64,000 bases of DNA, taken from contig JADFDH010000002.1 of assembly GCA_018263005.1 (NCBI GenBank), positions 124,001 through 188,000 of the forward strand. Direction: 5' to 3'. A model generated the notes under the pieces. That model was not told where the DNA came from, did not search any database, and saw only the letters and a list, made by a program, of their open reading frames with translations. This document shows positions 8,048 through 16,603 of this stretch, in pieces; position 1 is the stretch's first letter; each line of letters begins with the position of its first letter. Origin of the DNA: Methanobacterium sp. (GTDB lineage Archaea; Methanobacteriota; Methanobacteria; Methanobacteriales; Methanobacteriaceae). The position numbers and the translations under genes were made by a program.

Positions 8048-8563
8048 TTACTTTTCGGAACTTAATTGAACAATTTTAAAGCCCAGCATACCTCCCATCA
8101 TGCATAGAAAGTAATCAAAGATCAGGAACATGAACATCATCACTCCCAGACGGTATCCAAATTGTTGCCATGCAATTTTCACAGCGAGGAATACTGCATC
8201 TCCCAAACCAAATACGTCAAAATAAGTTGTTATATTACGTAAAAAAAGTCCCATGCATAGGACTACAACAATAAACACCGTTAAAAATATAGCCCCAGCC
8301 AGTGCACCATACTTTGATTCTGTTATACCCATCTTCTTAGCTATTATAAACCCAGCAATTACTGACAAGGGGAAATCCACCAGCAATGCACCGAAGGTTT
8401 CGACAGTGATCAGTGTCATACCCTGCAATATTGGCTGAAGAGCATAAAACATTGGCGCCAACACTAATTCTGCCAATAAAAGTCCAAATATTGCCGGAAT
8501 TAACGTTCCAATCACAAATTCAATGCGATTTTCTCTAATAATGGTTATCATTTGATTTTTCAT
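8048..8563 (-). CDS. Four-helix membrane protein, unknown
   Basis: This 171-residue protein has about four transmembrane helices, including EFVIGTLIPAIFGLLLAELVLAP, FPLSVIAGFIIAK and AGAIFLTVFIVVVLCMGLFL. The pairing of two helical hairpins around a polar loop (KKMGITESKYGAL) is reminiscent of DUF2798-type proteins, but I cannot assign it. It lies between two other small membrane proteins on the same strand and may share their transcript. Confidence 0.6.
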   Translation of the reverse strand: MKNQMITIIRENRIEFVIGTLIPAIFGLLLAELVLAPMFYALQPILQGMTLITVETFGALLVDFPLSVIAGFIIAKKMGITESKYGALAGAIFLTVFIVVVLCMGLFLRNITTYFDVFGLGDAVFLAVKIAWQQFGYRLGVMMFMFLIFDYFLCMMGGMLGFKIVQLSSEK

Positions 8564-8636
8564 TCTAGCACCTATTATTTCAAAGTTGTTAAAAGCAAAT
8601 ATGCCTTTAATCTAATTATTTTTTACCCATCATGGT

Positions 8637-9002
8637 TTAAACCCACTGCCAGGCATACCAGACAGTTAGCAAATTAAATCCAAGTCCTACCAATATCAAA
8701 AATTTATCATAAGCTGAAGGGTAGGTTGGCAATCCAATAATGTTAAAAACAAAGAAAAAAATTGCTACGATGATATTAACCCATTTATTAACTGGATAAG
8801 GTAGTATTAGGGATATTATAATCATGATAATGGGAATTACCATTAATATGGCGATTCCCAGCCACATATTAGAAGATACTTTCATACCTCCCATTTCACC
8901 ATCTTTAAAATCACCGCTATATATGCGCAGCACATCCCCCAGGAGATAATTTAACATTAGAGCTATCCATAAGGCTGAAAGGATTATCTGTACATTTTCC
9001 AT
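8637..9002 (-). CDS. DUF6326-like small membrane protein
   Basis: The 121-residue protein has four hydrophobic segments and begins ILSALWIALMLNYLLGDVLRIYSGDF, a pattern found in DUF6326 proteins of archaea and bacteria. The other helices are around residues 45-68, 72-90 and 100-121. The function of the family is unknown. It is the first of three membrane-protein genes in a row on the minus strand. Confidence 0.65.
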   Translation of the reverse strand: MENVQIILSALWIALMLNYLLGDVLRIYSGDFKDGEMGGMKVSSNMWLGIAILMVIPIIMIIISLILPYPVNKWVNIIVAIFFFVFNIIGLPTYPSAYDKFLILVGLGFNLLTVWYAWQWV

Positions 9003-9101
9003 TATTCAATCATCTCTAGCTAATCAATTCTATTCATTATCTTTAATATACGGATGATGATGATAATTTTAATATTTTTAGTAAATATCTATATCCGGTT
9101 A

Positions 9102-9796
9102 CTATGTTTCAGCGATTTCAAATAGTATTTTCACTAATTGCTCGGGCATAGAAGCCTGCGGAACATGGGATGATGGTATTTCTATAAATGTCCAATTTTT
9201 TTTATTAAGGGCAATTTTTTTCTTTGCAAAACTTGTTATATCGATGAAATTGCTCTCTGTGCAAAGAATATAAGTTTTCGGCAATTTTTGTATTCTCTGG
9301 GGATCAAAATACAGTTTTTCCACATAAGCCGCAACTGGTTCTAATTTTGAAAAAGAACGCGGATCATGACCTGTGGAAGAAATAACATCAAACAGTGATT
9401 GTCCTGTTTCAGGCAATGCAGCATCTAGGTACACCAATTGACTGATTCTTTCCGGAATTTCAGCTGCAACACCAGTGATTATCATCCCACCATAACTATG
9501 CCCCACCAATATTATATCTTTCAGATTATTATCTGTTATCAGATTACAGATCTGATCAATATGTCCCGACAGGTTACTTTTATGCACGTCCAAAAGTGTC
9601 GGTGCAAAAACACCATAGTTATATGCATTAATAGAAGGAATTATGCTATCCCATATTTACCACCTAAAAAACTACCAAGGGGATAATCATTGCTTTTGCT
9701 AAGTTTGTTCCAAGTGTCTGTCGATAAATCGATTCCATGAACTAGAACATAATTAACAATAGCCTTTGATTTTTTTTCCATTTCAATCATTTCCAT
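9102..9796 (-). pseudogene. Alpha/beta hydrolase broken by a frameshift
   Basis: From ATG at 9796 one frame reads MEMIEMEKKSKAIVNYVLVHG..., the first strand and oxyanion loop of an alpha/beta hydrolase, and ends after FLGGKYGIA near 9646. The rest continues in another frame as IIPSINAYNYGVFAPTLLDVHKSNLSGH and carries the nucleophile elbow VGHSYGG and late histidine SSHVPQ. The two parts make one esterase of about 230 residues resembling small MenH/EstA-type hydrolases. The frameshift lies near 9645-9658. Translation of only the second part would need a TTG start at 9593 and would lack the oxyanion strand. Confidence 0.75.
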
Positions 9797-9947
9797 ATAA
9801 TGAATACCAATTGACATTGAAAAAACTGATTACTCAAATCTCTGGGATAAATTAACCAGAGAAATTAGTTCAGATAATTAAAATCTAGCTAGTACCCTTT
9901 ATTGAACTTCAACAATTAATTACATTTATAAATAAATAAAAAAAATT

Positions 9948-10460
9948 TTATACCGTTTTTTTAGCCTGATCTCTCTTTTTAGAAGCCTGCTCTATTTCTC
10001 TTCTTACTAAACTTATTAATTCCCCAGTCTCTTTAAGATCAGTTTCAACCCCACTAACAGACGGATTCTGATAGCTAATTGTCCCTTTAGGGGAAAAATC
10101 ATCCTCAGAAACTAAAACTCCAAAAGAACGTCCGATTTCTGGTTCAATAACATCGTCCAAGGGACTTCCAAGCCTTTCTTTCACATCAATATTGAGAACA
10201 GATTCCAAGACTTCTTCTGAAATTTCCGGACCAAACCCAATTACAATAAGCTCTTGAGGGTCAAATGCATTTATTACCGTGTAAAGACGGCCAAGTGGTG
10301 GTATTGGTTCTTCATCAGGATTTAATGCATCTCCAAATCCTGTTGTATGAAACCAGGCCTTACGAAAGTCTTCATAGGTTTTACCCTCCTTCAACCTTCG
10401 AGTTATTATGGAAACCATCATCATAGCCCAATCTACCCCCTGATAAGATTTTTCAGTCAT
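9948..10460 (-). CDS. Conserved hypothetical protein, 170 aa
   Basis: I do not recognise this protein. Its N-terminal segment (MVSIITRRLKEGKTYEDFRKAWFHTTGFG) looks like the first strand and helix of a ferredoxin-like dimeric alpha/beta barrel. A beta-rich middle contains LYTVINAFDPQELIVIGFG, and the C-terminus is a charged helix ending KKRDQAKKTV. It has no transmembrane segment. It lies alone, downstream of the broken hydrolase's upstream region and after the methyltransferase operon's end. Confidence 0.6.
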   Translation of the reverse strand: MTEKSYQGVDWAMMMVSIITRRLKEGKTYEDFRKAWFHTTGFGDALNPDEEPIPPLGRLYTVINAFDPQELIVIGFGPEISEEVLESVLNIDVKERLGSPLDDVIEPEIGRSFGVLVSEDDFSPKGTISYQNPSVSGVETDLKETGELISLVRREIEQASKKRDQAKKTV

Positions 10461-10737
10461 ATGAGTTAAATACTCTAGATGACCATATCTCTAAATTCAA
10501 ACTAATTCCACTTCAATTAAATTTATGATTTTAATTCTAATTAAAATTGACCATATATTAGGCTGTAACAATGTCAATTAGATTTCCAATGGTTTCATTG
10601 TTTAAGTTAATTTTTTTGAACATTTGTTAAATACTGGATGGTATAATGTTATAATTCATTTATTTTGAATTTCATCCAGATATCAGTATTTTAAAATTAA
10701 GGATCTGGATATTCTTCCCAGTGGGTAGTTTATCTAA

Positions 10738-11373
10738 TCATATCTTCTTGGCTGCTATAAAATAGAAAATTAAATGTCTCAATTTTATTTTTTCCTTTTC
10801 GACAATTTGAAAATTGCCATTGAATATTAAATCCTCTAGTTCAGAGAATTTAAAGAATTTAGCAGAGAGCATACGTACTTTTGACATTATAAACAACATC
10901 CCAAGAGAAAAACATCTTGATAACTTCTTACTCTCCTCCCCCATGCACTCTGTTGAAGAAATAAAAAGACCTCCTGGCTTCAATAATTGATTAATCCTTT
11001 GAATGACCTCTGGAGTATCTTCTAAATAATGCAGAATATTAAAAGCCATTATTACTTCAAAGGATCCTCTTTTTAGTCTCTCATCAAATATGGTGGTTTG
11101 TGTGAACTGAATATTTTGATTTTTATCCGGGTCTAATTTTATTTTGGCAATTTCTATCATTTTAGATGATATATCAATACCATGAACCTCTTTAACATCA
11201 CCAGCAACTCCCAGGGATTGATTTCCTGTCCCACATCCAAAATCTAAAACTACATCAGCTGGATTGAGGTATTTTTTAGTTTTTTTAAGATTCTTCCTGT
11301 GAATATCGCGAAAAGGCTCCTCACTTTCATCATAGTTACTTGCTATCAAGTTCCAGATCTTTTCTGATTGAAT
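10738..11373 (-). CDS. SAM methyltransferase (paralogue 1), probable AUU start
   Basis: SAM motif I is VVLDFGCGTGNQSL, followed by VHGIDIS, NILHYL and LLKPGGLFIS. It is a close paralogue of the protein at 12432-13202. The frame has no ATG before that motif except far inside; TTG at 11349 would cut into the conserved SEKIWNLIASNYDE segment, which the paralogue also has (SEKIWDMIS). Directly upstream is GGAGGATAA followed by ATT ATT CAA TCA GAA, and the frame is closed by that TAA, so ATT at 11373 or 11376 is the likely start. It is the last gene of the eight-gene operon. Confidence 0.8.
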   Translation of the reverse strand: MQSEKIWNLIASNYDESEEPFRDIHRKNLKKTKKYLNPADVVLDFGCGTGNQSLGVAGDVKEVHGIDISSKMIEIAKIKLDPDKNQNIQFTQTTIFDERLKRGSFEVIMAFNILHYLEDTPEVIQRINQLLKPGGLFISSTECMGEESKKLSRCFSLGMLFIMSKVRMLSAKFFKFSELEDLIFNGNFQIVEKEKIKLRHLIFYFIAAKKI

Positions 11374-11401
11374 AATTTATCCTCCTTCTCCTTTTTGTAG
11401 A

Positions 11402-12373
11402 TTAATTCAAAGTTATGACGACATTACCCTTCTTATGTCCTTTCTCAACATATTTATGGGCTTCCACCATTTGTTCTAACGGATAACATTTAGAAATAAC
11501 TGCTTTTATCTTTCCGGCCTCAATAAGCTCTTTGAGAAATATTAGATCTTCAGTCTTTTCCCTGGTCGCTCCGCTTATAACTTCTTTGCTGCTTGTAATT
11601 TGAGTCCATCTTCCTCGAACCATCTGTAATAGTCCAGGGTTACCTAAAAGATATCGTCCATTTTCTTGAAGAGATTTCAAACTACTTGAATAAAAACTCT
11701 TTCCAACCACGTCAAAAATAACATCATAAATCTCATCATTTCCGGTGAAATCTTCTTTAGTGTAATCAATAACATTATCTGCTCCAATGGAGCGCACCAT
11801 ATCCATATTTCCCGTACTGCAAACTCCAGTAACTTCGGCTCCCAGATACTTGGCGAATTGCACCGCTATAGTACCAATACTACCTGATGCTCCATTGATC
11901 AGAACTTTATCTCCATTCTGGATGTTTCCTTTCTTCAGATAACTCAATGCTATAAGTCCACCCATTGGAATGGTAGCAGCTTCTTCGTAGGTCATGTTTA
12001 CTGGTTTTTTGGTTATTATCCCTTCTTCCGAAAGACATGTATACTCAGCATAAGCTCCAAAACTGAAACCAGTACTTGCAAAAACAGGGTCCCCTTTCCT
12101 GAATTGCTTTACATCTTTGCCTGTTGCTTCAATTTCCCCGGCTAGCTCTTGTCCTAATATTTTTTTTCTTGGTCCTCTGAGGCCAAATCCTATTCTTGCT
12201 GGGATCCATAACCATGTGGGCATCTGGAATGTTCGAATTTCACAGTCCCCTGCTGTCACCGTTGCAGCATGTATTCTTACCAGTACTTCATTGTCTTTAG
12301 GGGTAGGTTTTTCCACCTCATGGAGCTCTAAAACATCTGGAGTTCCGTATTTTGTGCATATAATTGCTTTAAT
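11402..12373 (-). CDS. NAD(P)-dependent quinone-oxidoreductase-like dehydrogenase (paralogue 1), probable AUU start
   Basis: This zinc-less medium-chain dehydrogenase has the nucleotide-binding loop LINGASGSIGTIAVQFAKYLGAEVTGVCST and the C-terminal EAGKIKAVISKCYPLEQMVEAHKYVEKGHKKGNVV typical of the quinone oxidoreductase/enoyl reductase branch. The paralogue at 15529-16443 starts ATG AAA GCA; here the aligned codons are ATT AAA GCA, preceded by GAGTGA and closed upstream by TAA, so ATT at 12373 is the probable start. Starting at GTG 12316 would remove the first conserved strand. It reduces or oxidises an unknown substrate with NAD(P)H. Confidence 0.85.
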   Translation of the reverse strand: MKAIICTKYGTPDVLELHEVEKPTPKDNEVLVRIHAATVTAGDCEIRTFQMPTWLWIPARIGFGLRGPRKKILGQELAGEIEATGKDVKQFRKGDPVFASTGFSFGAYAEYTCLSEEGIITKKPVNMTYEEAATIPMGGLIALSYLKKGNIQNGDKVLINGASGSIGTIAVQFAKYLGAEVTGVCSTGNMDMVRSIGADNVIDYTKEDFTGNDEIYDVIFDVVGKSFYSSSLKSLQENGRYLLGNPGLLQMVRGRWTQITSSKEVISGATREKTEDLIFLKELIEAGKIKAVISKCYPLEQMVEAHKYVEKGHKKGNVVITLN

Positions 12374-12431
12374 AATTTCACTCTTTTATCGATTTATTTT
12401 TTCATTTTATGATCTAGATATTTTATTGATT

Positions 12432-13202
12432 TTATTTTCCCAGTGGCTTCTTTGCTGCAATGAAACAATCCACCGGATTATCAGTGAGAATTTCAGTTTC
12501 TAAAATCTCAAAATCAGCGCTGGTTATTGATTCTTCTAGTTCAGAGACTTTAAAGAACTTCAACATAATGGGAAATATTCTTAATTTCATCAGAAATGAT
12601 ATTAGAGAAGTTATGGATGATTTATTCTCAGCCATACATTCTGTTGCAGAAATTAGAAGCCCTCCTGGCTTTAATAATTTGTTTATCCGCTTTATCACAT
12701 CAGGTCTGTCATCAACAAGGTGTAGGATGCCCCATGCCAGGACTACATTGTATGATTCTTTCTCGAGTTTTTCATCGAATATGATTGATTGAGTAAAATC
12801 CACATTTTCTACATTGTTTTGAGCTGCTTTTATCTGTGCAATTTCGATCATTTTCCCTGAAAAATCAATACCATGAATCTTTTTCACAATACCGGCATAT
12901 TCAATGGCTATGGTTCCTGTCCCACACCCATAATCAAGAACTACATCGTTGCTCTTAAGATATTTTTTTAGTTTTTCATCTCTCTTAGCGTCTGTCTTTT
13001 TTATGCCCTCGTTTTCTGCATAGGTATCCATATGTTCTGATATCATGTCCCAGATCTTTTCTGATTTTTTCACCTGAGGCTTGTTTATATTTGCAATCAA
13101 TACCCATAGCGACCTTACGGTGACTGGCACGATGAGGAACAATGCATGCCAAAAGGCTTTTAATGATTGACCAAATGCCAAATTTGCAGTCTTTTCAGTC
13201 AT
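12432..13202 (-). CDS. SAM methyltransferase (paralogue 2)
   Basis: The 256-residue protein has an extra N-terminal hydrophobic stretch (AFWHALFLIVPVTVRSLWVLIANI, residues about 15-40) that could anchor it to the membrane. The methyltransferase core follows: VVLDYGCGTGTIAIEY, IHGIDFSGKM, WGILHLVDD, KPGGLLISATE. The core aligns with the protein at 10738-11373 almost end to end. Even the DNA after both stop codons keeps a shared CCACTGGGAA element, showing a tandem duplication. It follows the third flavodoxin with a 34-base gap. Confidence 0.88.
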   Translation of the reverse strand: MTEKTANLAFGQSLKAFWHALFLIVPVTVRSLWVLIANINKPQVKKSEKIWDMISEHMDTYAENEGIKKTDAKRDEKLKKYLKSNDVVLDYGCGTGTIAIEYAGIVKKIHGIDFSGKMIEIAQIKAAQNNVENVDFTQSIIFDEKLEKESYNVVLAWGILHLVDDRPDVIKRINKLLKPGGLLISATECMAENKSSITSLISFLMKLRIFPIMLKFFKVSELEESITSADFEILETEILTDNPVDCFIAAKKPLGK

Positions 13203-13236
13203 TTAATCCCCCCTAGTTTTTCAATTCTTTATTGTA

Positions 13237-13713
13237 TCACAAATTCTCTTTTATTTTAAAAGCAAAATTTTCAGCATTCTCAATGTCTTGATCATTAGGC
13301 CTGCCTTTATTTATACCCCCAAAGAGCCTGAGAAAACTATTGGTGTTGAAACCTTTACATTGAAATTCATCAATGATTATATAACCTTTTGATTCCAGTT
13401 TTTCTCTAAGGATGGTGTGATCTTTGACTGCTTTGGATTTGCCTGTTATTCCTGCTGTTGAAAAAAGGAATGCTTTCTTATTATTTACTTCTGATAGCTT
13501 ATCAGCAATTTCAAGCAGAGATTCATCATGTTTGGCGCTGTAAATTCCTGAGCCAAAGCCTATTAAATCATATTCTTGAATTTCTTCGGGATTTATATCA
13601 TCTGGCCATTTTATCTCTGTATCAAGAATTTTAGAGAAGACTTTAGCTATTTTCTCTGTATTATGATGATGGTATGAGTATAAAACAATTAACGATTTAA
13701 TTTTCTCTTCCAT
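13237..13713 (-). CDS. Flavodoxin-domain protein (tandem copy 1)
   Basis: The 158-residue protein begins SLIVLYSYHHHNTEKIAKVF, an FMN phosphate-loop variant shared with the next two genes, then has YDLIGFGSGIYSAKHDESLL and the C-terminal NKGRPNDQDIENAENFA. It is an electron-transfer flavodoxin rather than a WrbA-type enzyme, as far as domain content shows. It differs from its neighbours by a shorter loop after FSTAGI. It lies in the middle of the eight-gene minus-strand operon. Confidence 0.85.
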   Translation of the reverse strand: MEEKIKSLIVLYSYHHHNTEKIAKVFSKILDTEIKWPDDINPEEIQEYDLIGFGSGIYSAKHDESLLEIADKLSEVNNKKAFLFSTAGITGKSKAVKDHTILREKLESKGYIIIDEFQCKGFNTNSFLRLFGGINKGRPNDQDIENAENFAFKIKENL

Positions 13714-13753
13714 TTATTTCCCCTCATTTTCATTAAATATCCTGTTATTGTGA

Positions 13754-14278
13754 TTAAATTTCTATTAGATCTCTCTTTATATTCCAAGCAAATTCTTCCG
13801 CATTCTTTAGGTCACGAGCATTGGGTCTTCCCCTATTTAATCCCCCAACAAATTTCAGGGGGCCGTTTGTGTTGAAACCTTTACAATTAAATTCATCGAC
13901 GATTATGTAGCCTTTAGATAGTAATTTTTCTCTGAGTTCGTCGTGAAATTTCGATGTAATCTTAACCATTCCGGAACCCATTCTTGCTCCACTGGTTGAG
14001 AATATGAATGCCTTTTTACCTTCAACTTGCGGCAGTCTATCAGCCAGATTAAGAATGGTTTTATGATGTTTAAAACCATATATACCCGATCCAAACCCCA
14101 CTAGATCATAATCTTGAATATTCTCAGGGATTATCTGCTTAGGTGTTTTTATCTCCGCACCAAGGACTTCAGCGAAGACTTTAGCTATCTTTTCAGTATT
14201 ATGATGATGATACGAATACAAAACTAATAGAAATTTCTTCGAATTTGATTCCGTGTACATTTCATTATTATTTTTCAT
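13754..14278 (-). CDS. Flavodoxin-domain protein (tandem copy 2)
   Basis: The 174-residue protein is a second tandem copy, with LVLYSYHHHNTEKIAKVFAEVLGAEIKTP, YDLVGFGSGIYGFKHHKTIL and FSTSGARMGSGMVKI. The SGARMGSG insertion is missing in copy 1. The start ATG follows GGAGTAAAAA. All three copies keep the HHHNT loop, so FMN binding is expected in each. Gaps of 15 and 40 bases to its neighbours support cotranscription. Confidence 0.85.
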   Translation of the reverse strand: MKNNNEMYTESNSKKFLLVLYSYHHHNTEKIAKVFAEVLGAEIKTPKQIIPENIQDYDLVGFGSGIYGFKHHKTILNLADRLPQVEGKKAFIFSTSGARMGSGMVKITSKFHDELREKLLSKGYIIVDEFNCKGFNTNGPLKFVGGLNRGRPNARDLKNAEEFAWNIKRDLIEI

Positions 14279-14293
14279 TTTTTACTCCTTTTT

Positions 14294-14800
14294 TTAGGAA
14301 TTTGCATCTTTTTTTGCTTTAATAAGGTTTTGAGCAAATTCTTCCGCATTTTTGAGATCCTGTGCATCTGGGTGACCCCTACTTATTCCTAATCCTATTT
14401 TCCCTAAAAATCCTCTACACTGAAATTCATCAACAATCATGTACCCCTTCGATTGTAGTTTTTTCCTAAGGGCGGAGTGAGCTTTGATGGTTATGGATTT
14501 TTCACCTCCTGCACTGGCTGAGAAGATAAATACTTTCTTATCTGTGGTTTCAGGTAATTTATCTGCTAGTTTGAGTAGTGTTTTATGATGTATTCCACCG
14601 TAAATCCCAGATCCAAAACCTATAAGATCATATTCTTTAAGCTCTTCAGGATTGACATCCTCCGGCCACTTTATTTCTGCACATAAAACCGGTGCAATCA
14701 TCTTAGCAACCTTTTCAGTGTTATGGTGATGGTAGGAATACAATACCAGGAGAGATTTCTTTGGTAACATATCTAATTGCTCATTTCCTTCATTTTCCAT
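14294..14800 (-). CDS. Flavodoxin-domain protein (tandem copy 3)
   Basis: The ATG at 14800 has GGTGAAAAA directly upstream and is preferred over the ATG at 14824. The 168-residue product contains LVLYSYHHHNTEKVAKMIAPVLCAEIKWP, YDLIGFGSGIYGGIHHKTLL, FSASAGGEKSITIKAHSALR and RGHPDAQDLKNAEEFA. It resembles copies 1 and 2 throughout. It is the first flavodoxin of the operon, 27 bases after the membrane protein gene. Confidence 0.85.
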   Translation of the reverse strand: MENEGNEQLDMLPKKSLLVLYSYHHHNTEKVAKMIAPVLCAEIKWPEDVNPEELKEYDLIGFGSGIYGGIHHKTLLKLADKLPETTDKKVFIFSASAGGEKSITIKAHSALRKKLQSKGYMIVDEFQCRGFLGKIGLGISRGHPDAQDLKNAEEFAQNLIKAKKDANS

Positions 14801-14827
14801 TTTTTCACCTTTATGTGATTTCAAATA

Positions 14828-15532
14828 TCAAGTACTTAGATTTCCCGCCCTTTTAAAGATTTTAGCAAGAATAATCCCTGAAATTATCAGAACAGGACAA
14901 TAAATAGTTATTATGGCTATTTCATACATTACAACATCATAATTTATCAAAAGAACTCCAAATAGAGACCCAATTGAAAGTACAAATCCGGCGATGAATA
15001 TCCATCTTAAAGCTCGCTCAATTCTACTCCCTTGAAAAACAGGAGCAACTAAGAGTAACGCAACACTCATCATGAGATACGCTAGAGATTCCAGGGATAC
15101 AAATATCCCATGAGGATTATATAATGAAAAAAGCGAGAGACCTGCTGTTTCTCCCATTATGGTGCTTGGTAAAACCACAGTCCATAAAACAAAGTAGTCA
15201 GTTGTAATAATGGTTGCATAAATAACTGCAAATGCCAAGCCAATTAGACTATATATTTTCTTATCAACAGACGCATAATAATGGATGCAAGCCATTAAAA
15301 CTACAAACACCGGCGCCAGCAGAAATCCTGGAATAAATAGTGCGTAATCAATGAATTTCATGGTTGTCCAGATATAATTAACCATACCTGGAAAAGTATC
15401 CCACGAAGAAGAACCAAACATACCCATTATGATAAATGCTGCAGCTAAAATTGCTGTAAAGACCGCTGCCCATAATCCAATCCTATTTACCCTTTTATTA
15501 AGTTTATTTTTATATTCATTCATTATTCTCAT
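14828..15532 (-). CDS. Six-helix membrane protein, DUF4386-like
   Basis: The 234-residue protein has about six to seven hydrophobic segments (IGLWAAVFTAILAAAFIIMGMF, YALFIPGFLLAPVFVVLMACIHYY, IYSLIGLAFAVIYATII and others). The start overlaps the stop of the dehydrogenase gene by four bases (ATGA), so the two are translationally coupled. It resembles the protein at 7325-8029 in size and topology. Its role beside flavodoxins and methyltransferases is unknown. Confidence 0.7.
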   Translation of the reverse strand: MRIMNEYKNKLNKRVNRIGLWAAVFTAILAAAFIIMGMFGSSSWDTFPGMVNYIWTTMKFIDYALFIPGFLLAPVFVVLMACIHYYASVDKKIYSLIGLAFAVIYATIITTDYFVLWTVVLPSTIMGETAGLSLFSLYNPHGIFVSLESLAYLMMSVALLLVAPVFQGSRIERALRWIFIAGFVLSIGSLFGVLLINYDVVMYEIAIITIYCPVLIISGIILAKIFKRAGNLST

Positions 15533-16443
15533 CCCACTATTTTTATGACTACATTCCCCTTTTTATGGCCTTTCTCAACATATCTATGAGCATCAACTAT
15601 TTTTTCTAAAGGATACGTTCTATCAATAACCGTTTTTATTTTACCGGCCTCAATTAGTTCTTTGAGGAAAATTAAATGTTCATTTTTTTCTTTATCTGAT
15701 GATCCCAAAACTGATAGATAGACTCCGTTCTTATTTAGTGACTTTTTACAGAGAGAAGACGAGATCTTACCTACTGCATCAAAAATAACATCATAGGTTT
15801 CACCGTTTTGTGTGAAATCCTCTTGAGTATAATCAATAACCTTATCTGCTCCCAAAGCTTTTAACCATTCTAAATTAGCAGTGCTGCATACTCCTGTGAC
15901 ATCTGTACCAAAGTACTTGGCAAGTTGAACTCCAAAAGAACCTACACTACCAGAAGCTCCGTAAATCAAAACTTTCTGTCCACTTTTAATATTTCCCTTT
16001 CTTAGGAAACGTAACGCTGTAGTACAACCTACTGGGACTGTTGCAGCTTCTTCAAAAGTCATGTTGGCCGGTTTGAGTGTCAGCATCCCATCTTCAGGGA
16101 AGCACTTATACTGGGCGTAACCCCCGAAATCCACGGAGTAAGTTGATGCATAGATTTGGTCACCTTTGTGAAACAATTTGACATCTTTACCTTTCTCTTC
16201 AATTTCACCAGAAAGCTCCATCCCCAGTATAGGTCTTTTTGGTTTTCTAATGCCCAAGTAAACACGAGCAAAAAGCCATTGCAAGCGCGGGACATTGAAA
16301 CTACGCATTCTCACATCCCCGGCTGTTACTGTAGTGGCATGTACTTTTACCAGTACTTCATTATTTTTAGGAACAGGTTTTTCAACTTCTTCCAGATGAA
16401 GAACATCTGGTGATCCGAATTTATCGTAACCAACTGCTTTCAT
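15529..16443 (-). CDS. Quinone-oxidoreductase-like dehydrogenase (paralogue 2)
   Basis: The 304-residue protein is the first gene of the operon. It has the catalytic-domain start MKAVGYDKFGSPDVLHLEEVEKPVP, the NAD(P) loop IYGASGSVGSFGVQLAKYFGTDVTGVCSTAN and the tail EKGHKKGNVVIKI. Compared with the paralogue at 11402-12373, it lacks a stretch of roughly 20 residues after KNGVYLSV, in the substrate-side loop. No structural or catalytic zinc-ligand cysteines are apparent, as expected for the zinc-independent branch. Confidence 0.87.
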   Translation of the reverse strand: MKAVGYDKFGSPDVLHLEEVEKPVPKNNEVLVKVHATTVTAGDVRMRSFNVPRLQWLFARVYLGIRKPKRPILGMELSGEIEEKGKDVKLFHKGDQIYASTYSVDFGGYAQYKCFPEDGMLTLKPANMTFEEAATVPVGCTTALRFLRKGNIKSGQKVLIYGASGSVGSFGVQLAKYFGTDVTGVCSTANLEWLKALGADKVIDYTQEDFTQNGETYDVIFDAVGKISSSLCKKSLNKNGVYLSVLGSSDKEKNEHLIFLKELIEAGKIKTVIDRTYPLEKIVDAHRYVEKGHKKGNVVIKIVG

Positions 16444-16476
16444 GTATACACTTCAGTTAAATTGGTTTCAGAAGTC

Positions 16477-16498
16477 CCTGACCCATTTAAAGGTCAGG
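16477..16498. repeat. Short inverted repeat upstream of operon
   Basis: CCTGACC and GGTCAGG form a perfect 7-bp stem around an eight-base loop, 34 bases upstream of the first operon gene. It could be an operator or the end of the preceding transcript from 16604-17488. Nothing further supports a function. Confidence 0.3.
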
Positions 16499-16603
16499 AT
16501 TTACCAGCAGCAGATCAATACTCAAGTTGCAGAGGCGGTGTGAACTTTTATTGTATTTTTGGTTCTGCAAGTGGGTTTGACTTCTTGAAATCTGTTTAAC
16601 TAG

